From positions 1 through 64,000 of the forward strand of contig JAPOQK010000107.1 in NCBI GenBank assembly GCA_026710795.1: DNA of 64,000 nt. The letters run 5' to 3'. The position numbers were made by a program, and so were the translations under genes. The DNA comes from Candidatus Poribacteria bacterium. Its GTDB lineage: Bacteria; Poribacteria; WGA-4E; WGA-3G. A model generated the notes under the pieces. It was not told the DNA's origin. It saw only the letters and a list, made by a program, of their open reading frames with translations, and did not search any database. This document shows positions 48,128-58,130 of the stretch, piece after piece. The stretch's first letter is position 1. The number at the start of each line of letters is the position of its first letter.

Positions 48128-49276
48128 CTAATATAACAGATACGGTTCACGGCGTTCACGGAATCTTTCCACATCAGCAGACCAAGACTCAATAATCTCA
48201 TCCATAGGTGTTCCTGCTAACAACACATCACGCAAAGACGCGTTACCAGCCAGTCTATCAAAATGTGTCTCTCTAAATTCAAATTTATTGGGGTATTCAT
48301 CAATTAATAACCGCATCATCCATACCGCAATTTCAACAGATGCTGCCTGTTTCTGGTCGGTGATATGTATGGAAACACCGTGACACACTTCCTCTTTATA
48401 TTTAGAAAATTGGGGCGTAAACGTAATCGGACGGAATAGGACATCTGACAAACGAAGTTCATTCAATCGCGTTGTGAATTTCTGATTATCTATCCACGGT
48501 GCACCAATATATTCGAAAGGCTTTGTCGTGCCGCGTCCTTCGCTTACATTCGTTCCTTCAAATAAACAAGTTCCCGGATAGAGTGTTGCAGTTTCAAGCG
48601 TCGGCATATTCGGGGAAGGTGGCACCCAGAATAAACCTGTTTCGTTATGCCACATCTCCCGGTGCCATCCTTCCATTTGAGCGATCTTGAGCGGAAAACG
48701 ACAACCTTGTTCAGTGTAGAATAGGTTTGCAATCTCACCGATTGTCAGTCCGTAACGCACTGGAACAGCATACGGTCCCACGAGGGACGTGTAGTCGGAT
48801 TCTAACATCGGTCCCTCTATACAGATACCACCGATTGGATTTGGACGATCCGCAACAATGCACTCAACACACATACCAGACTCCATCGCGATATCAAGTG
48901 CTTTCATCGCTTCCAGTAACGTGCCAAGATATGTATAATACCGCGCACCCACATCCTGTATATCGTAAATAAGCACATCAATGTCGTTTAGGATTTTATC
49001 CCATATAATCGGTGTCGTCCCGTATAAACTATAAACCTGTAATGTTTGGTTTTCATGGTATTTAGAATTTGCTATCTTCACCCCATCCTGCGCTGCACCC
49101 CACAACCCGTGCTCAGGTGAAAAAAGCGCGACCAAATTCGCACATTCGCTTAACAGCGTAATATTCTGTGTCAAGTTTTCGTCAACACCAGTGTGATTGG
49201 TTATCAATCCGACAGATTTACTGTTAAGCCATTCCTGCTTGTCTGTCAATAGATGCGTGATACCGAGTTTTATCAT
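48128..49276 (-). CDS. namZ: DUF1343 exo-beta-N-acetylmuramidase NamZ-like (GH171)
   Basis: A 382-residue protein of the DUF1343 family, whose characterised member NamZ releases MurNAc from muropeptide-derived glycans. Conserved blocks: VGLITNHTGVDENL, LFSPEHGLWG, DIQDVGARYYTYLGTLLEAM, DRPNPIGG, EGRGTTKPFEYIGAPW. No signal peptide is visible, so the protein seems cytoplasmic, unlike the secreted NamZ of Bacillus. Its start overlaps the end of the serine hydrolase gene by 4 nt, indicating coupled translation, and AnmK follows 36 bp later. Confidence 0.88.
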   Translation of the reverse strand: MIKLGITHLLTDKQEWLNSKSVGLITNHTGVDENLTQNITLLSECANLVALFSPEHGLWGAAQDGVKIANSKYHENQTLQVYSLYGTTPIIWDKILNDIDVLIYDIQDVGARYYTYLGTLLEAMKALDIAMESGMCVECIVADRPNPIGGICIEGPMLESDYTSLVGPYAVPVRYGLTIGEIANLFYTEQGCRFPLKIAQMEGWHREMWHNETGLFWVPPSPNMPTLETATLYPGTCLFEGTNVSEGRGTTKPFEYIGAPWIDNQKFTTRLNELRLSDVLFRPITFTPQFSKYKEEVCHGVSIHITDQKQAASVEIAVWMMRLLIDEYPNKFEFRETHFDRLAGNASLRDVLLAGTPMDEIIESWSADVERFRERREPYLLY

Positions 49277-50331
49277 CCGAAGACAATCCTATGGAATTGG
49301 TTCCGACATTCAATGATACCAGTCCGTTGCGCATCCGGATGAACCCGATTTGTCAATAGGATAGCAGCCAAACCTTTATCAAGGTCAATCCGGATTGAGG
49401 TGCCAGTGAAACCAGTATGGTACATTGACCCATCAGCAAGAATGTGCCAACCGATACTCCGTTGTTCGGACTCATCAGACGGTGTCTGTGGTGTAGCAAA
49501 TGCCTTCACACTATCAGAGGATAAAAACGTCCCACCATCTTGGAGTATCATCTGACAAAAAGTGGAGAGGTCTCTGGCATTAGAAAACAACCCCGCATTA
49601 CCAGATACTCCACCCAGAAAATTGGCGTTTTCATCGTGTACTTCCCCGATGATAACACCTTCTCGCCAGTTATGACCGCGGTAATAACGACCGTGCTGTC
49701 CTGATTTTACCATTCTACGTTCAAAACTATTTGAGTCCTCTGTTGCAGCACAGTAATCGTGCATCTGAATTGGAGGGTTGTATAGGGTACGGTTCATTCC
49801 AAGCGGTTTGAAAATCGTGTCATGTGCCAAATTGTCTAACGATTCTTCCATGACGGTTGAGATTAGTTTCCCCAAAAGGATATACCCTAAACAACTGTAG
49901 GTTACCTTTTCACCGGGTGCAGCTTCAAGCGGCATGTTTCCCAAGTGTTCTGTCACATCTTCAGGGGATTCCGTTTCAATATAGATCGGCTTCCAAGCGG
50001 GTAATCCGGATGTGTGTGTGAGAAGGTGACGACACGTTATATGCGGTTGTTTGAATGCTGGTAGATATGTCTGTGCTGGCGCGTCTAATGCCAACTTTTC
50101 GGATGAGACCAACTGCATCGCGAGTGTGCCGATGACAATCGGTTTTGTCAAGGAGGCAAGGTCAAACAACGTGTCGTTGAGCATCGGTGCTTGCTCAGGT
50201 TTTATGATGCGGTTTCCGAACGCTGCGTGATAGATAATCTTATCTTTTTTGAGGATTGCGACAACAGCACCGGGGAATATCTGTTCGGTTATTTTTTCTT
50301 CAATGAGTGTTGAAATTGCTTGGACATTCAT
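49273..50331 (-). CDS. Serine hydrolase, class C beta-lactamase/DD-peptidase-like
   Basis: A 352-residue protein of the beta-lactamase-like serine hydrolase family. The SxxK motif is SLTK (FDLASLTKPIVIGT). The second motif YxN is degenerate (YSCLGYILLG), and a HTG box (YHTGFTG) stands for KTG. No signal peptide is apparent. This family often sits next to NamZ in peptidoglycan-recycling loci (YbbE/YbbC type), which fits the operon here, so a role on muropeptide or a MurNAc lactyl-linked peptide is likelier than antibiotic resistance. Confidence 0.85.
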   Translation of the reverse strand: MNVQAISTLIEEKITEQIFPGAVVAILKKDKIIYHAAFGNRIIKPEQAPMLNDTLFDLASLTKPIVIGTLAMQLVSSEKLALDAPAQTYLPAFKQPHITCRHLLTHTSGLPAWKPIYIETESPEDVTEHLGNMPLEAAPGEKVTYSCLGYILLGKLISTVMEESLDNLAHDTIFKPLGMNRTLYNPPIQMHDYCAATEDSNSFERRMVKSGQHGRYYRGHNWREGVIIGEVHDENANFLGGVSGNAGLFSNARDLSTFCQMILQDGGTFLSSDSVKAFATPQTPSDESEQRSIGWHILADGSMYHTGFTGTSIRIDLDKGLAAILLTNRVHPDAQRTGIIECRNQFHRIVFG

Positions 50332-50449
50332 CTATCATAAGTCTATCTTATTTTATCCACGGTGTCAATAGGGTTGTCATCGGTATACAATTGTCATAAA
50401 TTACTATGGTTGATAGGGAACTTAGACAAAACGTACAATTCTTTTGTTC

Positions 50450-50479
50450 TTGCCTTACCTAAAGATGTTATGCTAAACT
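50450..50479 (+). promoter_or_regulatory. Probable promoter for the cupin gene
   Basis: TTGCCT (50450-50455) and TAAACT (50474-50479) are spaced by 18 bp; the -10 lies in TTATGCTAAACT, identical to the motif at 36277-36288. Confidence 0.5.
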
Positions 50480-50532
50480 ATAGCAAAATCGTGGATTTCA
50501 ATTTAATCTTAATAGAATAGAAACCAGAACAG

Positions 50533-50907
50533 ATGTCATCTATAAAAGACCCATCTAAAGTGCTATCAGAGATATTGACAACAGAAAAACCGTGGGGACG
50601 TTTTATTCAATACGTCCTCAACCAACCGGTAACCGTCAAAATTTTGGAAATCCATGCAGGAGAGCAGGTAAGTTATCAATATCATCACCATCGGAGTGAG
50701 TTATGGATACCGCTTGACGAAGGCGCATGCATTCGGCTTGAGGATGAGGTATTACATCCCGATCCGATGGAACCGGTTTTCATTCCGCAAGGTGCAAAGC
50801 ATCAACTTATTGGAGAAGCACAAGATTATCGGATACTGGAGATCGCTTTTGGACACTTTGATGAGGAGGACATTGTTCGCCTTAATGATAAATATGGAAG
50901 GGCTTAA
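50533..50907 (+). CDS. Cupin protein, mannose-6-phosphate isomerase type II-like
   Basis: A 124-residue single cupin domain. It starts with the EKPWGRFIQY segment and has the metal motif YQYHHHRSELWI and the second cupin box FIPQGAKHQLIG. These match the C-terminal isomerase domain of bifunctional ManC/type II PMI proteins. As a stand-alone domain it may be a mannose-6-phosphate isomerase; its closeness to pgi is consistent with hexose-phosphate metabolism. Confidence 0.82.
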   Translation: MSSIKDPSKVLSEILTTEKPWGRFIQYVLNQPVTVKILEIHAGEQVSYQYHHHRSELWIPLDEGACIRLEDEVLHPDPMEPVFIPQGAKHQLIGEAQDYRILEIAFGHFDEEDIVRLNDKYGRA

Positions 50908-50960
50908 AGGTACGCTGTCATAGTAAATCTTAACCCAAATTGGCAATTGAGGAGACAACA

Positions 50961-51743
50961 ATGTATTACCTGAAGAACTATCGGATATTGATTTGTACTG
51001 TTCTGCTGTTGCTAAACTTTATCATGTCAGGGTTTGGACAAGGAGAGAAAGCGGATACCCTCGTGGGACATTGGACATTTGAAAAGGGGGTTGAACTTGA
51101 AGATTTAACAGGTAACTTTGTAGATATAACACTCATGGGGGCTGAAATTAAGGATGGGCAATTAAATATTGACCTCAATAAATGGGCAATTGCAAGTGGA
51201 TATGACGGTCCAGATATAGAGGAAAAAACATTGGTCTCGTGGGCAATCATGGATAACCTTGACGTACAAAAAGGTTCAATATTAACCATTGATCGCCTCT
51301 CCGATCAAACATTTGATGGGATTGTATTTGGTGAACGCCAAAATCATCGTTGGATGGCAGGTAGTGGGTGGTTTCACCGAACGGAAGATCCTGAACCCGG
51401 TTTTGAGGAAAAGGAAACCGGGGTGTTGGTTATGATCGCAATTTCGTATGAAAATGATAACGGCACAGCACGCGTGAGGTTATACCGTAACGGAGACAAA
51501 ATCGGTGACTACACATTTGGTCAATTCGTGTCTTTTGCAAACAACGATGCCGAGGCAATTTGGGGAAAACGTCACGGTGGGTTAGGTGGAGGTCCTGGTG
51601 ATCTTGACGTGCACATCGAAGATTCACGTATCTATGCTGATGTCCTCAGTCAAGCGGAGATTAAAAAGTTGATACCAGATTCACTTGAAGTAGATGCACA
51701 AGGCAAAATCGCTACTACTTGGGCGAGAATAAAGATTAGGTAG
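50961..51743 (+). CDS. Exported LamG/concanavalin A-like domain protein
   Basis: A 260-residue protein with a signal peptide (about 1-28, hydrophobic ILICTVLLLLNFIMSG) and a jelly-roll type domain: LVGHWTFEKGVELEDLTGN at the start and IEDSRIYADVLSQAEIKKL at the end. This is the layout of LamG-like lectin domains. No catalytic residues are evident; it likely binds carbohydrate or matrix outside the cytoplasm. The ATG at 50961 has GAGGAG 6 nt upstream; the longer TTG start is not needed. Confidence 0.8.
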   Translation: MYYLKNYRILICTVLLLLNFIMSGFGQGEKADTLVGHWTFEKGVELEDLTGNFVDITLMGAEIKDGQLNIDLNKWAIASGYDGPDIEEKTLVSWAIMDNLDVQKGSILTIDRLSDQTFDGIVFGERQNHRWMAGSGWFHRTEDPEPGFEEKETGVLVMIAISYENDNGTARVRLYRNGDKIGDYTFGQFVSFANNDAEAIWGKRHGGLGGGPGDLDVHIEDSRIYADVLSQAEIKKLIPDSLEVDAQGKIATTWARIKIR

Positions 51744-51777
51744 AATTAATTCATTGGAGGTAATAAGAACAATATCA

Positions 51778-53202
51778 ATGAGTTCACAGACAAAACAGAT
51801 AGAGTTAGGAAGCGATTCAGACTTGAGACTGAAAATGCTTATCTGTGCAGAGACAGATGTAGATACACTGGTCAATGAACGTTTGGAAAATATACAGACA
51901 CTGTTTAATGAAGAGGTAAGCGCGCCCCTATCGGCATTAGAACAAAACCTACGCGCATGGACCCGTAGTCATCTACAAACTGAACACATTCAACAAGTGC
52001 TTGACCTATCTACTAAAGCGAAAGACGATTTTTCGGTTTTGGTGACTGTCGGGATAGGTGGTTCCGATTTGGGGGCACGCGTATTTCACGAAATTGCTAA
52101 TCATCCATATCATAATCTTCTGTCAACATCCGAACGGGGTGGTGCACCAGAGGTATACTTTACAGGTGATACGTTTGACCCGCTTCGGCTTAAAGCATTA
52201 CTTGATATGCTGAAGTCTCGCAATTTGCTACACAAAACGCTTTTCAATGTCATCAGTAAATCGGGGAAAACAGGTGAAACCCTCGCAACACTAATGATTA
52301 TTCAGGAGAGACTCAAACAGGAATTGGGGGAATGGCGAAACCAGATTGTGGCAACAACCGGTTTGACTGACAATAGTCTCCTTTACCAATTTCATCAAGA
52401 ATCATCTTTCTACGGAATACTACCAGTTCCCAATGGTGTCGGTGGTCGTTTTTCCGCATTTTCTCCTGTCGGCTTATTCTTCTTAGCGATGACAGCAGGT
52501 AGTGGTGAAACACCAGAGGATAGGATACAAGCTGCGGTTGAAGGTATACAACGTGCGGATAAGAACTTTCAACAACCCTATGCGCATCCCAATAACAGCG
52601 CATATCACCTTGCACTATGGCTTGACTCTGTTGAGAAATATTATGGGGCAGGTAGTATTGTCTTCTATAATTATGCTGATAACAGTCGTCTCGGTGAGTG
52701 GTTTGTTCAACTCTATACTGAATCTATTCAGGAACGCGGTATTGGGTCAAATGTTATTGCAGCGAAAGGACCCACAAGCAATCACTCCATTCTAAACGGT
52801 ATACTTGCCGGTCCAAAAGATAAGGCAGTCCTTTTTATCCATTGGGAAAATCTTGGTGATGACTTAACAATTCCGAAAGGAAATGAAGGCAACGGATTAG
52901 AAGCGTTTGAAGGACTTTCAATGAACGACAGTCAAACTGCCTCCTATCGTGGAACAGAGATGGATTTCACTGATAAAGACATCCCAAATGTTACGCTGAC
53001 TCTACCAAAACGGGATATTAGCAATCTATGTCAATTGATGCGAACTCTTATGGATACAGTTGCGGTTAAAGGCAGGTTACAAGAACTCCACCTCACCGAT
53101 GGTGAGTCAATGCCTGAAAAAGAATTGACCTACCACCAATCGGCTGTTGAAGGATATAAAAAGCGCACCGAACAAATTGCACGCGAAATGAAAAGGTCTT
53201 AG
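51778..53202 (+). CDS. pgi: Glucose-6-phosphate isomerase
   Basis: Glycolytic isomerase between glucose-6-phosphate and fructose-6-phosphate. Conserved blocks: VTVGIGGSDLGARVF, VISKSGKTGETLATL, VGGRFSAFSPVGLFF, GPTSNHSILNGILAG and HQSAVEGYKKRT near the C-terminus. The chosen ATG (51778) gives 474 residues, but the strong GGAGG at 51756-51760 is 17 nt away, so the true start is uncertain. An alternative TTG at 51754 lies before that site. The next gene is the histidine kinase. Confidence 0.93.
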   Translation: MSSQTKQIELGSDSDLRLKMLICAETDVDTLVNERLENIQTLFNEEVSAPLSALEQNLRAWTRSHLQTEHIQQVLDLSTKAKDDFSVLVTVGIGGSDLGARVFHEIANHPYHNLLSTSERGGAPEVYFTGDTFDPLRLKALLDMLKSRNLLHKTLFNVISKSGKTGETLATLMIIQERLKQELGEWRNQIVATTGLTDNSLLYQFHQESSFYGILPVPNGVGGRFSAFSPVGLFFLAMTAGSGETPEDRIQAAVEGIQRADKNFQQPYAHPNNSAYHLALWLDSVEKYYGAGSIVFYNYADNSRLGEWFVQLYTESIQERGIGSNVIAAKGPTSNHSILNGILAGPKDKAVLFIHWENLGDDLTIPKGNEGNGLEAFEGLSMNDSQTASYRGTEMDFTDKDIPNVTLTLPKRDISNLCQLMRTLMDTVAVKGRLQELHLTDGESMPEKELTYHQSAVEGYKKRTEQIAREMKRS

Positions 53203-53253
53203 TCATACTTAATATCTTTCTGTATTCGTTGTAGCCAATTCTTTACACGTTCA

Positions 53254-55152
53254 ATGGGAACTGTTGGTATGAGATTACCCCAAAAGATTATCAATAAATT
53301 ATCCGCAATTCGCCTGCAAAACAAGATCTTCTTCACGTATAGTTTGGTTTTCCTACTGATGTTTGCTGTTATTTTTGGCATTTCAAGTATTCTAATTGAC
53401 CGCACTTTTAGTGAACAACTGGACAAAGATGTGTTTGAGATACAATCAAATATTTCCAGCAAATATGCTTTGTTTGTTGAAGATATCCAAACAAAGGTTC
53501 AAGCAAAAGGTGAGAGTAGCAGGGTTCGTACAGCCGTCCAGAAAGCCAAAAGTGGTGGTAGTCGATATATTTCTGAACCCGATTTTGATGTCTTTGAATG
53601 CGGTAACACCAAAGGGATATTGGTTTTGAGTAATCGCGAAGATGAAAATCGTATTGGGGAAAGAGTGCTTGAAACTACAAATGTCACAACAGACCCGTCA
53701 TATAAAGAGGGAAAAAGCACAATTCGAGAACGCGTGATTGAAACAGATGATGAACCACAATTGGTAGTTGAGGTGACCCGGTGGTGGGATTGGGGATTTG
53801 TTACCGGTGGAAGTTCCCTTCAAAAATGGTTAAGTGTTAAAATGTTGGACCAACCCTCTGAACATCCGATTCTTCTTGTTAAACGAAAGGGTGAACAAGA
53901 GGAGTGGATCCCATTAAATAGACCTGCATACAAAACACCGAATATTAAGATGAAGTGGGAGAAACAGAAGCAGATATATCAGGAAGAAGGTAAATCTGAT
54001 GAGAAATTGGTGGTTACCTTGAGGGATTTACAAGAACCGGAGGACACAGATACAATAGAGGTAGAGGAGCAAATCACTACCTTTACTATTGTTCGAGCAG
54101 ACATCTTGAACACACCTTTTCCTGTTGTGGAATTAATCATCGCCTATTCGCATCAGTATCGTATTCAGTGGCAAAATCAGATGCGGATTATCCTATTATG
54201 GAGCATAGGCGGTTGTGCAGTAATAGTCTACTGTATCAGTTATCTTGTCAGTCGACGTATCACTCGTCCAATTGCTCTACTTCAGCAAGGAGTAAGCGAG
54301 ATCGGGGCAGGTAATCTTACTTACCAAATTGCCGTTCAATCTAAAGGAGAAGTCGGTGAACTCGCAGACGGATTTAATCAGATGGCACTGGCATTGAAAC
54401 TAAGCCTTGAGGAGCATAAAGCAGCTGAGAGAATCGCTGTGTGGCGCGATGTCGCACGACAACTTGCACATGAAGTCAAAAACCCGTTGTTTCCAATTCG
54501 ACTCTCTGTTGAGAACTTACAAGCAGCCAAAAACCGACCAGAAATCTTTGAGAATATATTTGAAGAGTGTACAGAGACAATTATTGAAGAAGTCGACCGT
54601 ATACGTGAACTAATAGATGAGTTCCACCAATATGCACGGTTGCCTGCTCCTGACCGACACCTGACTGATTTGAATGATATCGTAGATGCTGTTCTAAAAT
54701 TGTATATGAAATTGTCTCAAGCACAAAACATTACAGTCGAAAAACAGACGAGTGAATTACCCTCTCTCTCCTTAGATAGAGAACAGATGGAGCGCGCAGT
54801 TGGAAATCTTGTCAAGAACGCAATTGAAGCAATGCCAGATGGTGGAACGCTTACGCTACGGACTTATGTTACATCTAATAATGGCAACCTTATTTCTCTT
54901 GAAGTTCAAGATAATGGACACGGTATGTCCGAAGAGACACGAAAACATCTTTTTACGCCAGACTATACCACAAAAGCTTATGGAACAGGTCTCGGGATGG
55001 CAATTGTTCGACGAATAATAACCGTTCACGGTGGAGAGATCGCTGTAGCATCGGAAGAGAATATCGGAACCACCATACGGATTACTTTTAATGAAACCTC
55101 ATACCTAACCGAAACGATACCTGTTCTGACATCATCTGAACCCATTAATTAG
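53254..55152 (+). CDS. NtrY-like sensor histidine kinase
   Basis: A 632-residue membrane sensor. Two membrane helices (about 27-50 and 310-332) bracket a periplasmic domain of about 260 residues. A HAMP segment follows (SRRITRPIALLQQGVSEIGAG), then the dimerisation/phosphoacceptor region with His406 in AHEVKNPLFPIRLSVENL, the N box (LVKNAIEAMPDGG) and GTGLGMAIV. The HEVKNPLxPI motif is typical of the NtrY group. The partner response regulator follows 74 bp downstream. The signal sensed is not evident; a nitrogen role should not be assumed. Confidence 0.9.
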   Translation: MGTVGMRLPQKIINKLSAIRLQNKIFFTYSLVFLLMFAVIFGISSILIDRTFSEQLDKDVFEIQSNISSKYALFVEDIQTKVQAKGESSRVRTAVQKAKSGGSRYISEPDFDVFECGNTKGILVLSNREDENRIGERVLETTNVTTDPSYKEGKSTIRERVIETDDEPQLVVEVTRWWDWGFVTGGSSLQKWLSVKMLDQPSEHPILLVKRKGEQEEWIPLNRPAYKTPNIKMKWEKQKQIYQEEGKSDEKLVVTLRDLQEPEDTDTIEVEEQITTFTIVRADILNTPFPVVELIIAYSHQYRIQWQNQMRIILLWSIGGCAVIVYCISYLVSRRITRPIALLQQGVSEIGAGNLTYQIAVQSKGEVGELADGFNQMALALKLSLEEHKAAERIAVWRDVARQLAHEVKNPLFPIRLSVENLQAAKNRPEIFENIFEECTETIIEEVDRIRELIDEFHQYARLPAPDRHLTDLNDIVDAVLKLYMKLSQAQNITVEKQTSELPSLSLDREQMERAVGNLVKNAIEAMPDGGTLTLRTYVTSNNGNLISLEVQDNGHGMSEETRKHLFTPDYTTKAYGTGLGMAIVRRIITVHGGEIAVASEENIGTTIRITFNETSYLTETIPVLTSSEPIN

Positions 55153-55226
55153 GTGCTGTATGTTGGTGATTAAGAGATCTTTTGAACAGATAACATATAA
55201 AACGTTACCAATGTAGAGGAAAAAAT

Positions 55227-56606
55227 ATGAATACGATTCTCATTGTAGATGACGAAAAAAATATATTGAAAATGCTATCACAAGGGTTAAGCATCAAAGG
55301 CTACAAAACCTTAACTGCCGCGAGTGGAGAAAAAGCGTTACAAATATGTACATCTCAGGATGTTGATCTCGTGCTGTTGGATATTATGATGGAAAACGGG
55401 ATAGATGGAGTTGAAACTTTGATAAAATTGCTTGAACAACAGTCTGATCTCAACGTAGTGATGATGTCCGCTCAGCAAGATATTGAGATCGCCCTTAAAA
55501 CGCTGGAACTCGGGGCAAAACGGTATGTCACAAAACCGGTCAGTATGGATAAAATCTTATCCAATATTGAGCCGTTTTTAGAACTCTCGCGATTAGCAAA
55601 AGAAAATGAAATCCTAAAATCACAAATTACAGATGAAGATGAGATGGTGGGGGAAAGTCCTGCTATTTCCAAGTTACGCGCAGAAATTCGACAGGTCGCT
55701 GCAAGTAACCTTGGAGTTCTCATCTCTGGGGAAAATGGAACTGGTAAGCAACTCGTAGCAAATGCAATTCATAGATATAGCAAACGTTCTGACAAACCCT
55801 TTATCCCATTAAACTGCGCAGCCCTACCCGAAGAACTTGTTGAAAGTGAACTTTTCGGTCATGAACGCGGCGCATTTACCGGGGCTGATTCGATGCGACA
55901 AGGACGCTTTGAACTGGCTGACGGTGGAACACTTTTCCTTGATGAAATCGGGGATATGACACTAAAGGCACAGGCAAAAGTACTACGCGTGCTGGAATAT
56001 GGAGAGGTAGAACGACTCGGTAGCCAGCAGATTCGAAATGTTGATGTCCGAATCATAGCTGCAACTAACAAGGATCTTCAAGAAGAAATAACACGAGAAC
56101 AGTTTCGGACAGACCTATATTATCGTCTCAAGATCGTTCCTATTGAAGTGCCACCGCTCCGTCAAAGATTAGAAGATATCCCTTTGTTAGTAAAATATTT
56201 TGCAGAACGGTTGCAAAAGAATATGGCTTTTGCACCGAAAACATTTGCATCAGAAGCTTATGCCGTTTTCCAATCTTACAACTGGCCCGGTAACATCCGT
56301 GAACTAAAAAATATCGTCGAAAGATTGCTCATTATGGTCAACAGGGAAATCATTCTCCCAATCGATGTTGTGGAAATCTTACCTGTCGAAAAGGATCAAA
56401 CACAAATATTGGATGCCGCCGCAGCTTATCAACCGAATATGCCACTCAGTAAAATGGTCGATTCAGCTGAAGCCGAATGTATACTTGCAGCATTAAATGA
56501 AAATGATTGGAACATACGGAAAACTGCCGAAGTGTTAGAAGTTGAGAGAAGTAATCTCTACAAAAAGATGAACAAGTACGAAATTACGCGTCCCGAAGCA
56601 AGTTAA
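55227..56606 (+). CDS. NtrC-family sigma-54 response regulator
   Basis: A 459-residue three-domain regulator. The receiver has Asp52 as phosphoacceptor (VLLDIMM). The AAA+ domain has Walker A GENGTGKQ, the sigma-54 contact loop GAFTGAD, and the [12 protein letters not shown] block. A Fis-type helix-turn-helix lies at the C-terminus ([18 protein letters not shown]). It activates sigma-54 promoters when phosphorylated by the adjacent kinase. The gene has GAGGAA upstream of the ATG. Targets are not identified; the pseudopilin and prepilin peptidase genes directly follow. Confidence 0.92.
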   Translation: MNTILIVDDEKNILKMLSQGLSIKGYKTLTAASGEKALQICTSQDVDLVLLDIMMENGIDGVETLIKLLEQQSDLNVVMMSAQQDIEIALKTLELGAKRYVTKPVSMDKILSNIEPFLELSRLAKENEILKSQITDEDEMVGESPAISKLRAEIRQVAASNLGVLISGENGTGKQLVANAIHRYSKRSDKPFIPLNCAALPEELVESELFGHERGAFTGADSMRQGRFELADGGTLFLDEIGDMTLKAQAKVLRVLEYGEVERLGSQQIRNVDVRIIAATNKDLQEEITREQFRTDLYYRLKIVPIEVPPLRQRLEDIPLLVKYFAERLQKNMAFAPKTFASEAYAVFQSYNWPGNIRELKNIVERLLIMVNREIILPIDVVEILPVEKDQTQILDAAAAYQPNMPLSKMVDSAEAECILAALNENDWNIRKTAEVLEVERSNLYKKMNKYEITRPEAS

Positions 56607-56639
56607 AGGTTGTAGGCACGATTCGCGTGCCGAAAATTT

Positions 56640-57041
56640 ATGACACGCATTCAACTCATTATACTGGTTGCCTTGATTATTATAATTGGCGCACTTTCTT
56701 ATCCACCTTGGGCACAATATCGTAAAGTCAGCCAAGCAGATATTGATGTTGAAATACTCGCTACAGCGATAAAAAAATATTATAGGCACACACAGACCTA
56801 TCCAACAACTTTAGATCAGTTAGTAACCGACCCTGATGTAGATGGATGGCGCGGCACCTATCTGCAAACTGTTCCCAAAACACCATGGGGAGGAAACTAT
56901 GTCTTGATGCCAAAGACCTATAAAGTTGGAATTGAAAAAGATCACCCGCGTGTGCCAGCAAAATATCGGTTAGGTGGAATTGCTGAAATCAGCAAGGTAT
57001 ACCACGCTGATGCTAAACAAGGCGAAAAATATTGGTGGTAA
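56640..57041 (+). CDS. GspG-like pseudopilin-related protein without a prepilin cleavage site
   Basis: A 133-residue protein with an N-terminal hydrophobic helix (about 4-22), then an acidic/helical spine and a C-terminal region related to the type II secretion major pseudopilin (AIKKYYRHTQTYPTTLDQLVT, KTPWGGNYVLM). The usual G/FTLIE leader and Glu+5 are missing, and no in-frame upstream start can add it (a stop lies nearby). It may be a signal-anchored relative. A prepilin peptidase gene begins 3 nt after its stop, so the two are cotranscribed. Confidence 0.75.
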   Translation: MTRIQLIILVALIIIIGALSYPPWAQYRKVSQADIDVEILATAIKKYYRHTQTYPTTLDQLVTDPDVDGWRGTYLQTVPKTPWGGNYVLMPKTYKVGIEKDHPRVPAKYRLGGIAEISKVYHADAKQGEKYWW

Positions 57042-57044
57042 TCT

Positions 57045-57872
57045 GTGGACGAAATCTGGATACAGGTCTTTATATTCATCTTTGGTTTAGCAATTGGCAG
57101 TTTCCTCAATGTATGTATCTACCGCATCCCCCGTTCAGATATGTCAATTTCTTCACCCCGCAGATCCTTCTGTCCTGCCTGTAATCAAACGATAAAATTT
57201 TACGACAATATCCCGCTATTGAGTTATCTGCTTTTACGAGGAAAGTGTCGGAATTGCAGCGCGAAAATATCCTCTCTCTATCCAATTGTTGAACTTGTTA
57301 CGGCAGTGCTGTTTCTTGTGGTGTTTTATCGCCTTGAGAAAACATTTGATCTTAATTTGATATATGCACTCATTTTTGTTACGTTACTTATACCGATTGC
57401 TGTTATTGATGCACAGCACTACATTATCCCAAATGTTATAAGTCTCACAGGATTGGTCCTTGGATTGGGAATTGTGTCTGCAATCGCTTATCAGCGCGGT
57501 AGCATTGACTACCTACGAACAGGACTTATTGGATTTGTAGTAGGTGGATTAGTGATATGGTTAGTTGTGTTTATTGGAAGTGCAGTTATGCGGAAAAAAG
57601 CGATGGGAATGGGGGATGTTAAACTCATGGCTATTATAGGTCTGTTTCTCGGGGTGTGGCAAGAACCTACTTGGTGGCAAAGCATTATAATGGTTATAGC
57701 GTTGTCTGCCTTTAGTGGTGCTGTTATTGGCACGCTGCTTATCGTAACTGGCAGAAAAAGTCGTCAAAGTCCGATTCCTTATGGACCCTTCCTTGCTGGT
57801 GCAGCAATCGTTGTTATGCTGTGGGGTTATCCCCTCTGGGAAAAATACTTGCAACTTGCTGGATGGAATTAG
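57045..57872 (+). CDS. pilD: Prepilin peptidase/N-methyltransferase (A24 family)
   Basis: A 275-residue polytopic aspartic peptidase that cleaves and methylates type IV prepilins and pseudopilins at the inner membrane. Zinc cysteines form two CxxC pairs (C43/C46, C68/C71) in the methyltransferase domain. The two catalytic Asp are in VIDAQHYIIPN and GMGDVKLMA. GTG start, 3 nt after the previous stop. Symbol pilD is a family-level name; other type IV pilus or type II secretion genes are outside this window. Confidence 0.92.
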   Translation: MDEIWIQVFIFIFGLAIGSFLNVCIYRIPRSDMSISSPRRSFCPACNQTIKFYDNIPLLSYLLLRGKCRNCSAKISSLYPIVELVTAVLFLVVFYRLEKTFDLNLIYALIFVTLLIPIAVIDAQHYIIPNVISLTGLVLGLGIVSAIAYQRGSIDYLRTGLIGFVVGGLVIWLVVFIGSAVMRKKAMGMGDVKLMAIIGLFLGVWQEPTWWQSIIMVIALSAFSGAVIGTLLIVTGRKSRQSPIPYGPFLAGAAIVVMLWGYPLWEKYLQLAGWN

Positions 57873-58130
57873 ACACAGTAGCAGCCACATCCCAGTACGT
57901 AGGTCGGAACAAGCACAGTGCATGCCTCAGAAAATACTTAAAATGAAATATCCCGTCCACAGATACGGAGTGTAAAATATTAACGCTAAACTCAATATCT
58001 AATAAGGAAGAGATACATTCGTAGTCGCGCAATTCATTACAACTCTTACATTCTGCAGGAACGACCCGGGAATACCACAAGGCATTCTTACCGTTGATTT
58101 CTTGATTTGTAAATCCTATAATCCTATAAA

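Noticed and set aside
49273-50331. Reading of the serine hydrolase as a resistance beta-lactamase
   Set aside because: No signal peptide is seen, the YxN motif is degenerate and the operon is for peptidoglycan recycling.
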